A stretch of DNA of 64,000 bases, taken from positions 1-64,000 of the forward strand of contig NZ_JAQTOD010000003.1 in assembly GCF_028713515.1 (NCBI RefSeq), given 5' to 3'. The notes under the pieces are model-generated. The model saw only the letters and a list, made by a program, of their open reading frames with translations, did no database searches and was not told the DNA's origin. Both the position numbers and the translations under genes were made by a program. Below, piece after piece: positions 15,933 through 25,292 of this stretch. Source of the stretch: Sulfurimonas sp. GTDB taxonomy: Bacteria > Campylobacterota > Campylobacteria > Campylobacterales > Sulfurimonadaceae. Each line of letters starts with the position of its first letter. Positions within the stretch are counted from its first letter, which is position 1.

Positions 15933-17401
15933 TACACAGCGCTTTTTCAGCTCTTGATTGGTTAGTCTTTGGTACCTATTTTTTTATCTTAATCGCCTCA
16001 TCCATATATCTAAGCCGTACTAAAATAAAGACTTCAAGAGACTATTTTCTAGGCTCAACCTCTCTGTCTATGTTTGCCGTTGCTATCTCAGTTCTTGCAA
16101 CCTCCCAATCAGCCGCCACATTTTTAGGCGCTCCGGAGTACTCTTACACCAAAGATTTTACATTTATAGGATTTTACTTCTCGGCTTTAATTGCTGTCAT
16201 TTTTATAGCAGTTGTGTTTATCCCAAAATTTTACGAGATGAGAGCAATTACAGTTTATGAGTTGCTAGAAAAAAGATATGGAGCGAGGGCAAAAAGAGGC
16301 GCTGGGATAATGTTTCTCATCGGGCGAGTACTTGCTAGTGGAGCCAGACTCTACATTGGCGCAATCGCTATCTCTATGATTTTGTTCAGCGATATATCAT
16401 TCTCTCATGTAGCTATCTCCATAACTGTTCTAATGCTGGGCTCCCTTGCTTACGCCTATTTTGGTGGTATTCGCTCCATAGTTTTGAGTGATATTTTTCA
16501 AGCAACTGTCTATATAGGGGCAGGTGTTGCGGTTTTAGTTTTTCTCTACTACTCACTAGGAAATATCCAAATCATAGAGACACTCCAAACAAACAATAAA
16601 CTAAACTTTATAGATAATTCACTTGATGGTAATTTTAGCCTTATCGGACTCTTTAGTGGTTGGCTTCTACTTAACATCGCTGCATTTGGCTTAGATCAGG
16701 ATATGGCTCAGAGAATTTTGTGTTGTGAAAACAAAAAAGAGGCAACAAAATCACTTATTCTCTCAATCCTTATAACAATTCCAGTCGTACTTCTTTTTCT
16801 AACTATTGGTGTATTTTTATATCTTTTTTACCTAAAAAGTGGTGTTGTTCAAAGTTTCAATGGTGAGAAAATTACCGTTTTTATGTACTACATCTTAAAT
16901 GAGATGCCAGATGGTCTGCGTGGTTTGGTTACTGTTGGAGCCGTTGCAGCAGCACTTGCCAGTACAAGTTCAGTGCTTGCAGCCATGGCATCTGTCGCGG
17001 TTGAAGATATTTACAAGCCGTGGAAGCTAAAACAGGGAGAAATAGATGATATGCATTTTGTTAAAGTCTCACGATTTTCTGTGCTATTTTTTGCCCTGAT
17101 TTTATCGCTTATGGCTATGGTTAGCTATTTTTGGCAGCGATATAGCGACCTTCCTCTTATCTCGTTTGCTCTTGGTGTTATGGCGTTTGCTTACACTGGA
17201 CTTTTAGGAGTTTACTTCTCTGCCATTTTTACAAAACGCGGCAACGAAACAACTGTCTTACTTGGTCTAGCTGGTGGTTTTTTTACCGTTTTAGCACTTC
17301 AGCCATACACTCTTGGATTTAATATCAGCTTCTCATGGCAAATGGTTATCGCAACTGCTGTGGCATTTTCTATAGTACAACTAGGAGGCAAAAATGAGTG
17401 A
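15929..17401 (+). CDS. Sodium:solute symporter family protein, candidate amino-sugar importer
   Basis: 490 residues with about 13 membrane helices and the SSS family layout: LVFGTYFFILIASSIYLSRT at the start, TSQSAATFLGAPEY, VYELLEKRYGARAKRGAG, and AAALASTSSVLAAMASVAVEDIY, where the sodium-site serines normally lie. Members take up sugars, amino acids or sialic acids with Na+. It is wedged between nagZ (4-base overlap) and anmK (8-base overlap), so I infer transport of anhydroMurNAc, MurNAc or a related muropeptide sugar. The substrate cannot be read from the sequence. Confidence 0.85.
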   Translation: MIHSAFSALDWLVFGTYFFILIASSIYLSRTKIKTSRDYFLGSTSLSMFAVAISVLATSQSAATFLGAPEYSYTKDFTFIGFYFSALIAVIFIAVVFIPKFYEMRAITVYELLEKRYGARAKRGAGIMFLIGRVLASGARLYIGAIAISMILFSDISFSHVAISITVLMLGSLAYAYFGGIRSIVLSDIFQATVYIGAGVAVLVFLYYSLGNIQIIETLQTNNKLNFIDNSLDGNFSLIGLFSGWLLLNIAAFGLDQDMAQRILCCENKKEATKSLILSILITIPVVLLFLTIGVFLYLFYLKSGVVQSFNGEKITVFMYYILNEMPDGLRGLVTVGAVAAALASTSSVLAAMASVAVEDIYKPWKLKQGEIDDMHFVKVSRFSVLFFALILSLMAMVSYFWQRYSDLPLISFALGVMAFAYTGLLGVYFSAIFTKRGNETTVLLGLAGGFFTVLALQPYTLGFNISFSWQMVIATAVAFSIVQLGGKNE

Positions 17402-18479
17402 GCTATACATTGGTGTAATGTCTGGAACGAGTTTAGACGGCTTAGATATAGTACTTTGCAATGTTACCTCAAACTCGTGCGAGTTGATATTTTCAGCTGA
17501 ATATCCTTTTGATGCTAAACTAAAAGAGGATATTTTAAATGCCATCAATGGCCAAACAACGCTAAGAGTCATAGGTCAAATAGATGCTCGTTTAGGCAAA
17601 TTATATGCTAACGCAACAACAGCTTTTATGACTCACAATAACATAAAAAAAGAGAGTGTTAGAGCTATCGGTTTGCATGGTCAAACCCTCTGGCATGAGC
17701 CTTTTGGCGAGTATCCATTTTCTATGCAACTGGGTAACGCTAACATACTAACAGCACAAACAGGTGTTAGTGTTGTTAGCGATTTTAGACAAAAAGATGT
17801 AGCCCTTGGCGGTCAAGGTGCTCCTTTTGCTCCAGCTTTTCATCAAGAGATGTTCTCAAAATTAGCTCGTAAGGTAGCTGTTATAAATATTGGTGGATTT
17901 TCAAACATCACCATTTTAGGAGAAAATCTTATCGGCTACGATAGCGGTACTGGAAATGTTTTAATGGATTTGTGGATCTTCAAGAGAAAAAACAAAACTT
18001 ACGACAAAAACGGAGAGTGGGCATCAAGTGGACATGTGGATGCTAATTTGCTAAACAAAATGTTAAGTGATCCATACTTTCAAAAAGAGCCTCCAAAAAG
18101 CACTGGTCGTGAGTATTTCAATGAAAAATGGTTAGAAAAAAAGTTAGAAGGGTTTGGGCATCTGATAGATGAAGATATTCAAGCCACACTTTTGGAATTC
18201 ACTGCAGAAACTATAGTCAGTGAGGTGAAAAAAAGCTCGGCTGATTTGGCAATCATTTGTGGTGGTGGAGTTAAAAACATAGCTCTTATGCAAAAACTCC
18301 GCGCTTATCTGAGAGATATTGAAGTCTCGCCTAGTAATAAATATGGTGTAAATAGTGATTTTATGGAAGCTATGGCATTTGCGTGGCTTGCGTATAAACG
18401 AATCCACAAAGAGAGCGTAAATCTCAAATCCGTTACAGGGGCTAGAGAAAATTCCATTTTAGGGTGTATTTATGAATAA
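17394..18479 (+). CDS. anmK: Anhydro-N-acetylmuramic acid kinase
   Basis: 361 residues, usual family length. The ATP-site motif GVMSGTSLDGLDI is at 6-18; QTLWHEP, SDFRQKDVALGGQGAPFAPAFH, INIGGFSNIT, DSGTGNVLMD and the late CGGGVKN are all classic AnmK features. It opens the 1,6-anhydro ring and phosphorylates, giving MurNAc 6-phosphate in the cytoplasm. It overlaps the symporter upstream and amgK downstream by 8 bases each. Confidence 0.96.
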   Translation: MSELYIGVMSGTSLDGLDIVLCNVTSNSCELIFSAEYPFDAKLKEDILNAINGQTTLRVIGQIDARLGKLYANATTAFMTHNNIKKESVRAIGLHGQTLWHEPFGEYPFSMQLGNANILTAQTGVSVVSDFRQKDVALGGQGAPFAPAFHQEMFSKLARKVAVINIGGFSNITILGENLIGYDSGTGNVLMDLWIFKRKNKTYDKNGEWASSGHVDANLLNKMLSDPYFQKEPPKSTGREYFNEKWLEKKLEGFGHLIDEDIQATLLEFTAETIVSEVKKSSADLAIICGGGVKNIALMQKLRAYLRDIEVSPSNKYGVNSDFMEAMAFAWLAYKRIHKESVNLKSVTGARENSILGCIYE

Positions 18480-19419
18480 GATAAAAGAGTGGTTATCTCA
18501 AACAGAGTATAAAAACCATAGCGTAGAGATTGCATCTGCCGATGCTAGTTTTAGAAAATATTATAGATTAAAAAATGGTAGCGATAGTGTACTTTTAATG
18601 GATTCATCACTAGAGAAATACTCGCTAAAACCATTTTTGGACATAACAACAAGACTTTTAAACGCAAATATTAATGCACCAAAAATCTTACTAGAAAACC
18701 TAGAAGATGGATTTTTAATAATTGAGGATTTTGGCAATATACACTACTTAAATATACTAACTCAAGCCAACTATAAAACTCTCTATTCAAATGCGATTAA
18801 CTCCATCATGAATATGCAAAATACAGATACAACTGATTTACCGCTGTATGATGAAAAATTCTTACATGTAGAGATGAATTTGATGAGAGAGTGGTATTTA
18901 GAAAAACTTTTAGGTGTAAAACTAACTGCTTCTCAAGCCGAACTAATCGCAACAACACTCAAAGCAATCTCCAAAGTTGTGCTTGAGCAACCTCAGGGCA
19001 TTTTTGTGCATCGCGATTTTCACTCAAGAAATATTATGCTTTATGATGAGAGTAAAATCGGTGTGATTGACTATCAAGATGCCATGAGTGGGGCGATTAC
19101 ATACGATTTAGTTTCACTTTTAAAAGATTGTTATATCTCTTTTGATGAACAAGAGATAAAAAAACTCGCGTTAGAGTTTCGAGATAAAAAAGGGTTAAGC
19201 TTTAATGATGAGACATTTATAAAATGGTTTGATTTCATGGGACTTCAAAGACACATAAAGGTTCTCGGTGTATTTTCTCGCCTATCCATCCGGGACACCA
19301 AAGATGGCTACCTAAAAGATATACCGCTAACACTAAAATATGTGCTTGATGCTGCAAATAAATATAGTGAAACAAAAGAGTTGGCTATGCTACTAAGAGA
19401 ACTAGCAGATCATAACTAA
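18472..19419 (+). CDS. amgK: AmgK-like N-acetylmuramate/GlcNAc anomeric kinase
   Basis: 315 residues, aminoglycoside-phosphotransferase fold. An N-terminal SADASFRKYYRL, then LIIEDFGN, the catalytic loop VHRDFHSRNIML (179-190) and the metal site IDYQDAM (199-205) match AmgK, which makes MurNAc 1-phosphate for MurU. The DASFR...Y and RDFHSRN patterns are better than for homoserine or choline kinases. Position right after anmK and the presence of a murU-like gene at 43266-43928 support the call. Last gene of the run; it converges on the outer-membrane protein gene with 12 bases between. Confidence 0.85.
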   Translation: MNKIKEWLSQTEYKNHSVEIASADASFRKYYRLKNGSDSVLLMDSSLEKYSLKPFLDITTRLLNANINAPKILLENLEDGFLIIEDFGNIHYLNILTQANYKTLYSNAINSIMNMQNTDTTDLPLYDEKFLHVEMNLMREWYLEKLLGVKLTASQAELIATTLKAISKVVLEQPQGIFVHRDFHSRNIMLYDESKIGVIDYQDAMSGAITYDLVSLLKDCYISFDEQEIKKLALEFRDKKGLSFNDETFIKWFDFMGLQRHIKVLGVFSRLSIRDTKDGYLKDIPLTLKYVLDAANKYSETKELAMLLRELADHN

Positions 19420-19431
19420 TACCATGTCTTG

Positions 19432-20253
19432 TTAGTTAAAACGATACTTTAACTGAACTCCTATCTCTTTTGTCTCATTCCTTGGCTCCATAACGCTCCA
19501 TACACCATAGTAATTTATCTCTGAATCATCTATTTTCCAGTAGTTAAAAAAGAGTCCCGCCGACCAATATTTCTCTTCGTATGCAGTGCTTGCACGAATT
19601 CCATAGCCACTCTTCTGCTTATTTACGGGATCACCAAAAAGCGCTGCATCGGCAGGACTTATATCAGAAAGATAGCTCTTTTGTTCAGCCTTTAACAAGT
19701 AATCATACTCGATTGTAGTGGAGATGCGTGATGAATTGTCAATCATAAAACGATGTGTAACACCGATAGGCAGATAGAGATATTGGCTAGTTCTTCTATA
19801 TCCGCCACTCCCCAAATCTCTTAAATCATTGTCCAAACGACGATATCCAAGACCAGCAAAAGTTGAAAGAAGATAACCATCAACAACCACTTCTTTTCCT
19901 GCAGCTAATCGAACTTCGTACATATTATCACTTACATCTCCTGTTCCTGAAGCACTCTTATACTCGACATTTCCAGTTGCATAACGGACATCTCCAATAA
20001 TAAAATAGTCGCTTCCTAAACTCTTGGTCCCAGTAAGCGAGGCTCCATATTTACTACCCTTGTTTGACATAAAAAAGGCCCCATTAACTTTCTCTTCATA
20101 CTCATACCAATAACTCTGAACTCCTATCTCTAGCGCATCTGTTGTCTTTAGAGAAATTTTACTTTTATCTGCAAAATACTCCTCCTGTGCAAAAAGAGTT
20201 AGGGCAAAAACAGATGAAGCAAGAAGATAACAAATAAATATACTCTTTTTCAT
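19432..20253 (-). CDS. Predicted outer-membrane beta-barrel protein
   Basis: 273 residues with a signal peptide (MKKSIF, hydrophobic to about 22, ending LFA). The mature part alternates polar and aromatic/hydrophobic residues, as in beta strands (EIGVQSYWYEYEEKV, YWSAGLFFNYWKIDD), and ends in KYRFN, close to the aromatic C-terminal signature of barrels. I do not recognise a specific family. Single leftward gene between converging amgK and divergent mtgA; function unknown. Confidence 0.7.
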   Translation of the reverse strand: MKKSIFICYLLASSVFALTLFAQEEYFADKSKISLKTTDALEIGVQSYWYEYEEKVNGAFFMSNKGSKYGASLTGTKSLGSDYFIIGDVRYATGNVEYKSASGTGDVSDNMYEVRLAAGKEVVVDGYLLSTFAGLGYRRLDNDLRDLGSGGYRRTSQYLYLPIGVTHRFMIDNSSRISTTIEYDYLLKAEQKSYLSDISPADAALFGDPVNKQKSGYGIRASTAYEEKYWSAGLFFNYWKIDDSEINYYGVWSVMEPRNETKEIGVQLKYRFN

Positions 20254-20361
20254 GGTAAACCTTTTTTAAAAAAATCGCTTATATTATAACAGTTAAATTT
20301 ACTATTACATGTTATTTTCAATAAAGCAATATATGCTATCCTTTCAAAAAAGTGGAGTAAT

Positions 20362-21228
20362 ATGAAAATCTTTTTAAGAGTTATTTTTGTTATTTTTATC
20401 GTTATGCTTTTGGATATTCTTCGCTACTTTGTATATCCATCAGTAGATTCTCTTAAGACAAACAACCCAATTCCTACAGCATTTATGGAATACCGCACTG
20501 CTGAGTGGGCAAATGAAAATAGAGATATAAAGATTAACCAAAAATGGGTTAGTATAAAAAATATCTCTCCAAATCTTATAAAAGCTGTACTTATTGCCGA
20601 GGATGATGGTTTTTACAAACATGATGGTTTTGATATTAAAGGCATGGAAAATGCAATAGAGCGGAGTATAAAAAAAGGGGTGCTTGCAGGTGGTAGCACC
20701 ATCTCTCAACAACTCTCAAAAAATCTATATCTCTCTCCTAGTAAAAACCCTATTCGTAAGGTTAAAGAGGCAATTATCACATACAGAATTGAAAAAAGCC
20801 TCTCAAAGCGCCGTATTTTAGAGATATATCTAAATATCGCAGAGTGGGGAGATGGGATTTTTGGCATAGAGGCAGCATCTCGCCACTACTACGGCAAAAG
20901 TGCGAAAAATCTTAACGCAAAAGAGGCAGCACGACTAGCCACAATCCTTCCAAATCCAATCAAATACAATCCTCTTGGAAACCAAAAATATGTTATTAAT
21001 CGTTCCGCAATTATCTACAAAGTTATGATGCGTCGCGGTATTGTGATATCTGCCTTTAAAGAGGTAATGGCTCTGCCAAAAATTGATGAGATAGTAAAAG
21101 ATGAAAACCAAAGTGCTCAAGCCGTGGATGAGACAAATATACAAAACGACGAGCAAAAAATAGATAAAGATATAGCTCAGGATGAACCTAAGGCAGATGT
21201 GGAAATACCAGCAGCAAGTGAACAATAA
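20362..21228 (+). CDS. mtgA: Monofunctional peptidoglycan glycosyltransferase
   Basis: 288 residues. One N-terminal membrane anchor (4-22), then the GT51 domain: IAEDDGFYKHDGFD holds the catalytic Glu80 (AED), GGSTISQQLSKNLYLS is motif 2 (110-125), RKVKEAI motif 3, and RRILEIYLNIAEWG motif 4. It polymerises lipid II glycan strands at the outer face of the inner membrane and has no transpeptidase domain. Unusual is a Glu/Asp/Gln-rich tail of about 40 residues (about 246-288), likely disordered. Confidence 0.93.
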   Translation: MKIFLRVIFVIFIVMLLDILRYFVYPSVDSLKTNNPIPTAFMEYRTAEWANENRDIKINQKWVSIKNISPNLIKAVLIAEDDGFYKHDGFDIKGMENAIERSIKKGVLAGGSTISQQLSKNLYLSPSKNPIRKVKEAIITYRIEKSLSKRRILEIYLNIAEWGDGIFGIEAASRHYYGKSAKNLNAKEAARLATILPNPIKYNPLGNQKYVINRSAIIYKVMMRRGIVISAFKEVMALPKIDEIVKDENQSAQAVDETNIQNDEQKIDKDIAQDEPKADVEIPAASEQ

Positions 21229-21329
21229 GATGTTCATAATATGTCATTGGCTTGAGTATAAAACCAATTTCGCCATTTTCTCAGCTACTTATTGATACTC
21301 TTACAGTAATAAAAAGTTTGAGGTAAAAA

Positions 21330-21914
21330 ATGTCCAAAGAGAAGAATTTAGAGTTTGAAAATGCTGTAAAAAGTATGATGTTTTATGTTGGAGAAGATCC
21401 AACCAGAGAAGGTCTGCTAAAAACTCCTCAGAGGGTCAGAAAAGCGCATGAGTTTATATTTGGCGGATATAAAGAGAATGCTCAGGAGATTTTAGAGTCT
21501 GCTATGTTTACAAGCTCAAATGATGAAATGGTGCTTTTAAAAGATATAGAGTTTTATTCAACTTGCGAGCATCATCTTTTGCCAATCATCGGAAGAGTTC
21601 ATGTTGCCTACATACCTGATGGCAAAGTTGTTGGGCTCTCAAAAATTCCAAGAGTAGTAGATGTTTTTGCTAGGAGAATGCAGATTCAAGAGCAGCTTAC
21701 AGAGCAGATTGCGGACGCTATTATGGATTCTATCAAGCCAAAAGGTGTGGCGGTTGTAGTTCAAGCTCGTCATATGTGCATGGAGATGAGGGGGGTTGAG
21801 AAGATAAACTCAACAACGACATCATCAGCTCTTCGTGGACTTTTCAAAAAAGATGAAAAGACAAGAAGTGAGTTTTTCTCGCTTATAAACTCTCCAACTG
21901 GGACAAGATACTAA
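21330..21914 (+). CDS. folE: GTP cyclohydrolase I (FolE type)
   Basis: 194 residues. Converts GTP to dihydroneopterin triphosphate for folate and possibly queuosine synthesis. Visible are [15 protein letters not shown], the zinc ligands in [11 protein letters not shown] and RHMCMEMRG, and the catalytic His in that segment. Normal length. RBS GAGG eight bases ahead. It is followed by fliI after four bases. The 101 bases before it hold no gene. Confidence 0.96.
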   Translation: MSKEKNLEFENAVKSMMFYVGEDPTREGLLKTPQRVRKAHEFIFGGYKENAQEILESAMFTSSNDEMVLLKDIEFYSTCEHHLLPIIGRVHVAYIPDGKVVGLSKIPRVVDVFARRMQIQEQLTEQIADAIMDSIKPKGVAVVVQARHMCMEMRGVEKINSTTTSSALRGLFKKDEKTRSEFFSLINSPTGTRY

Positions 21915-21918
21915 GCAG

Positions 21919-23226
21919 ATGCCACTCTCTTCCCTAAAAAAAAGAATCTCATCAACAAATCATTCAGAGATGTTTGGCGAAGTTGTAAAGATTAACGCAA
22001 CCGTCATCACGGGAACTGGGCTGAAAGTCAGCATCAGCGATATGGTAAGGATAGTCTCAAACGACACAGCTCAAGAGATTACAGGAATGATTACAGAGAT
22101 AGACGGTGCTACTTTTTTTATAACACCATTTAGTTTTGTAGAGGGATTTTGTTCAGGCGATAGAGTTTTTCTAGATCAGGCTGGTATGAATATCCCAGTC
22201 GGCGAGGGTCTGCTTGGAAGAGTTGTAGATCCATTTATGCGACCAATTGACGGCAAAGGTCCCATCATCTCAACAAAATTATCTCCAATCATAAAAGCTC
22301 CCATTGCTGCGATGAAGCGAGGAATGATTGATGAAGTTTTTAGTGTTGGAGTAAAGAGCATTGATGGACTCTTAACTTGCGGAAAAGGGCAGAAGCTCGG
22401 TATTTTTGCAGGAAGTGGTGTTGGAAAATCTACTCTAATGGGAATGATTGTAAGAGGAGCTGATGCACCCATAAAGGTAGTTGCGCTTATCGGCGAGAGA
22501 GGAAGAGAAGTTCCTGAGTTTATAGAGAAAAATCTAGGCGGGAATCTAGAAAATACCGTGATAATAGTTGCGACTTCGGATGATTCTCCACTCATGAGAA
22601 AGTATGGTGCGTTTGCTGCGATGAGTGTTGCTGAGTATTTTAAAGATAAAAATTTAGATGTTCTTTTTATTATGGACTCTGTCACAAGGTTTGCTATGGC
22701 TCAGAGGGAAATTGGACTAGCTCTAGGTGAACCACCAACCTCAAAAGGTTATCCACCATCATCCCTAACTCTTCTTCCCCAACTTATGGAGCGAGCAGGG
22801 AAAGAGGAGGGAAAAGGCTCTATTACCGCCTTTTTCACAGTCTTAATTGAGGGAGATGATATGAGTGACCCAATCGCCGATCAGTCTCGTTCTATCTTAG
22901 ATGGACATATTGTCTTGTCTCGTGAAATGACAGATTTTGGAATTTATCCACCTATCCATATACTAAACTCCGCATCAAGGGTTATGAGCGACATTGTAAC
23001 TCCTGAACACCTAAGGGCTATTTTAAAATTTAGAAGACTCTACACGCTCTTGAAAGAGAACGAGGTGCTTATCCGCATTGGAGCGTATCAGAAAGGGAGT
23101 GATCCTGAATTAGATGAAGCGATAAATAAAAAAAAGGAAATGGAAGAGTTTATGACACAAAGCTCAACACTTCAAAATCCATTTCAAGATAGTGTTAATT
23201 CGCTTTTGAGTATAGCTGATAGCTAA
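21919..23226 (+). CDS. fliI: Flagellum-specific ATPase FliI
   Basis: 435 residues, type III export ATPase. Walker A AGSGVGKST (164-172), VVALIGERGREVPEF, Walker B region LFIMDSVTRFAMAQREIGLALGEPP and SITAFFTVLIEGDDMSDPI, the FliI/F1-beta signature, are all present. It energises export of flagellar proteins with FliH and FliJ, which are not in this window. Only fliI is found, coupled to folE. Its stop codon overlaps that of the converging 686-residue protein. Confidence 0.95.
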   Translation: MPLSSLKKRISSTNHSEMFGEVVKINATVITGTGLKVSISDMVRIVSNDTAQEITGMITEIDGATFFITPFSFVEGFCSGDRVFLDQAGMNIPVGEGLLGRVVDPFMRPIDGKGPIISTKLSPIIKAPIAAMKRGMIDEVFSVGVKSIDGLLTCGKGQKLGIFAGSGVGKSTLMGMIVRGADAPIKVVALIGERGREVPEFIEKNLGGNLENTVIIVATSDDSPLMRKYGAFAAMSVAEYFKDKNLDVLFIMDSVTRFAMAQREIGLALGEPPTSKGYPPSSLTLLPQLMERAGKEEGKGSITAFFTVLIEGDDMSDPIADQSRSILDGHIVLSREMTDFGIYPPIHILNSASRVMSDIVTPEHLRAILKFRRLYTLLKENEVLIRIGAYQKGSDPELDEAINKKKEMEEFMTQSSTLQNPFQDSVNSLLSIADS

Positions 23227-25283
23227 TTTTGAGTTATTGCGAGCTTTCGAGCTGAGCAACTCTCATAGCTTCTCATTATTTGAGCTATCTCCAAATCATA
23301 TCCGTAGGTGTCTATATATGTATAAATTATCACCTCTGCACCATCAAAATTTTGTTTCTCTAAAAGCTGCGAAACTCTTGCATAAAAACCAACTTTTATA
23401 AGCTCCTCAACCTTAACTCGTCTCTCTTTTATTTCTGCAAGTTCACCTAATCTACTTTTAATATCTTTTATATTTCCACTCAAAGCAAACTCTTCGCACT
23501 CGCCCATGATAAAAAACCAGTGTTTTTCAAGAAGTACTCCCAACACACTGCCTTTAAGCGAGCTATTTTCATCCAAAATCTCATAGCATAACCTAAAGTT
23601 GTTATTTTGATATGCTTCTTGAAGTTTTTGCGCATTTATATACTCTAGCTTCAATTTTTGCACTCTATTTTCAATCCCAAATGCTGATTCTAGTGCTTCA
23701 ATCCTACTATCCAATAAACTTAGCTCACCACTTTTTATGAAACTCTCAATGCGCTCCAGCTCTATTTCAATCTCAGAACTTAATGTTTTAAAATTTGGAA
23801 TCTCTCTTAATTCTGGATTTGAAGCTATAAGCTGATCTATTTTTTTATAATCTTTATCATTTACTGCTCTTAAAAACTCAATAAAATCCGCGTTGTGAGC
23901 TAAGATTAACTTAACAATATTCCTCTTTGAAGGAACTGCTTTATAGCTACTAAGCAGAGCTTTTGCTTCACTTTTTTCTCCCCTTATAAGTAATTTTTGT
24001 GCACTTAAAAGTGTATCTTTAAAAATCTGTTCTGTTTTTTTATACTCTGTTGTTTCTCTTAATTGTATAAATTTATCAGAAATAAGATAGATAAGTGCGT
24101 ATTTTTCCTCTCTATAAAGCTCTTTAAATCTTGGGTAGTTTTTAAACGCCAAAAACAGCTCTTTAACCTGATTTTTTTTACTCTCCACATCATCATATAT
24201 TTCTAACATCTGTTTTGCTTTTGCAGTGTCATTTTTCTCTAATGCCTTAGTTGCCTCTATATATCTCTTTCTGTAGCGTTCTTCTAGAGTCTTAAATGTT
24301 TGGGAATTCCGAAGCATAGGCTCTTTTGTAACAAGCTCATACGCCTCTTTTATGCAGTTATGAAGAGCTAATGATTTTAGTTTCTCTTCAGTTGGAAGCT
24401 TTATGGTTGAAATTTTGTTATTTTGCAGAAGAGCCACCAAAAAACCATTATCGGCGATATCTATCTTAATTGGTTTTGAGCTAAACTCAATATACTTTTT
24501 TATGACCACTTTTAAATTTTTTATATCAATAATAGAGACAAATTTTGCATCTGTGATTATCATTGCGAAATCTCTGTTTTGCATCATAATAATCTCTTTT
24601 ATAGATGAAAATGTTGTTTTGATAACTCTTTTTGAGTTTGGATTTTCTAGTGAAATTATCTCTATTCCACCATTTTTATCTCCACAAATTAAGTTATTCT
24701 CATCTATAAAAGAGAGTGCAGTTATACGATTGTAAACTATTTTTAGCCTAGCCACTCTGCTACTCATATCAATCACTTCTAGCGTGCCGTCAGAAAAACT
24801 AAGTGCGATATAATTTTTATAAAATGTAAAAAGATTTATATATTTATTGTTACTAAAACTGTGGATAACATTTCGTAGCGGATATAATCTGGATATCAAA
24901 AATTGCTGTTCATATCTATATTTTAAAACTTGTAAATTATTAATTACAACTATTACATATTTTGAAGATGCGTCAAAGCTTAATTTTGAAATTGGGTTAC
25001 TTGCAACAGAGATTGTTTGAATAAGTTCTCTCTTTTTTATGTTGATTATATAAATATATTGATTATCAACAAAAGCAAACAGTTTATGATTTGGACTAAA
25101 GCAAAAAAATTTTGTATCTTGATTTAAAAATTGACTTTTTTTCTCTTTTTTTTCTTGGAATGTGAGAAAGTTATAGAAGTTTATACCATCATTTTTTGTG
25201 CTGTAAACTATATTTTCATCATCCAGGATTGCAAAATCCGTTATATCGGACTTTGCAACTAGATACTCATCTATACCAAACAC
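23223..25283 (-). CDS. Cytoplasmic WD40-like beta-propeller plus 84-residue helical repeats
   Basis: 686 residues, no signal peptide, no membrane segment. Residues 1 to about 295 are short beta blades with WD40-like spacing (FCFSPNHKLFAFVDNQYIYII, LSFSDGTLEVIDMSSR, LICGDKNGGIEIIS). From 330 the sequence is helical and repeats with an 84-residue period: units start near F330, Y414, F498 and G582, with a half unit before (about 294-329). Each unit has a helix hairpin, a KNxxKxL turn and an LRE...F end. The layout, propeller then alpha-solenoid, recalls coat and IFT proteins. Function unknown; a scaffold role is inference. Its stop overlaps that of fliI. Confidence 0.8.
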   Translation of the reverse strand: MFGIDEYLVAKSDITDFAILDDENIVYSTKNDGINFYNFLTFQEKKEKKSQFLNQDTKFFCFSPNHKLFAFVDNQYIYIINIKKRELIQTISVASNPISKLSFDASSKYVIVVINNLQVLKYRYEQQFLISRLYPLRNVIHSFSNNKYINLFTFYKNYIALSFSDGTLEVIDMSSRVARLKIVYNRITALSFIDENNLICGDKNGGIEIISLENPNSKRVIKTTFSSIKEIIMMQNRDFAMIITDAKFVSIIDIKNLKVVIKKYIEFSSKPIKIDIADNGFLVALLQNNKISTIKLPTEEKLKSLALHNCIKEAYELVTKEPMLRNSQTFKTLEERYRKRYIEATKALEKNDTAKAKQMLEIYDDVESKKNQVKELFLAFKNYPRFKELYREEKYALIYLISDKFIQLRETTEYKKTEQIFKDTLLSAQKLLIRGEKSEAKALLSSYKAVPSKRNIVKLILAHNADFIEFLRAVNDKDYKKIDQLIASNPELREIPNFKTLSSEIEIELERIESFIKSGELSLLDSRIEALESAFGIENRVQKLKLEYINAQKLQEAYQNNNFRLCYEILDENSSLKGSVLGVLLEKHWFFIMGECEEFALSGNIKDIKSRLGELAEIKERRVKVEELIKVGFYARVSQLLEKQNFDGAEVIIYTYIDTYGYDLEIAQIMRSYESCSARKLAITQN

Positions 25284-25292
25284 GAAATAAAA

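Noticed and set aside
18472-19419. Aminoglycoside resistance or homoserine kinase
   Set aside because: The fold is shared, but the DASFR start, RDFHSRN loop and the anmK/nagZ context fit AmgK better.
22176-22685. Antisense open frame of 169 codons on the minus strand
   Set aside because: Lies wholly inside fliI, opposite strand, with Ser/Ile/Pro-rich composition typical of a frame shadow and no ribosome site.
23223-25283. NapL, the WD40 protein of Campylobacterota nitrate reductase clusters
   Set aside because: No signal peptide, about twice the expected length, carries a helical repeat half, and no nap gene is nearby.
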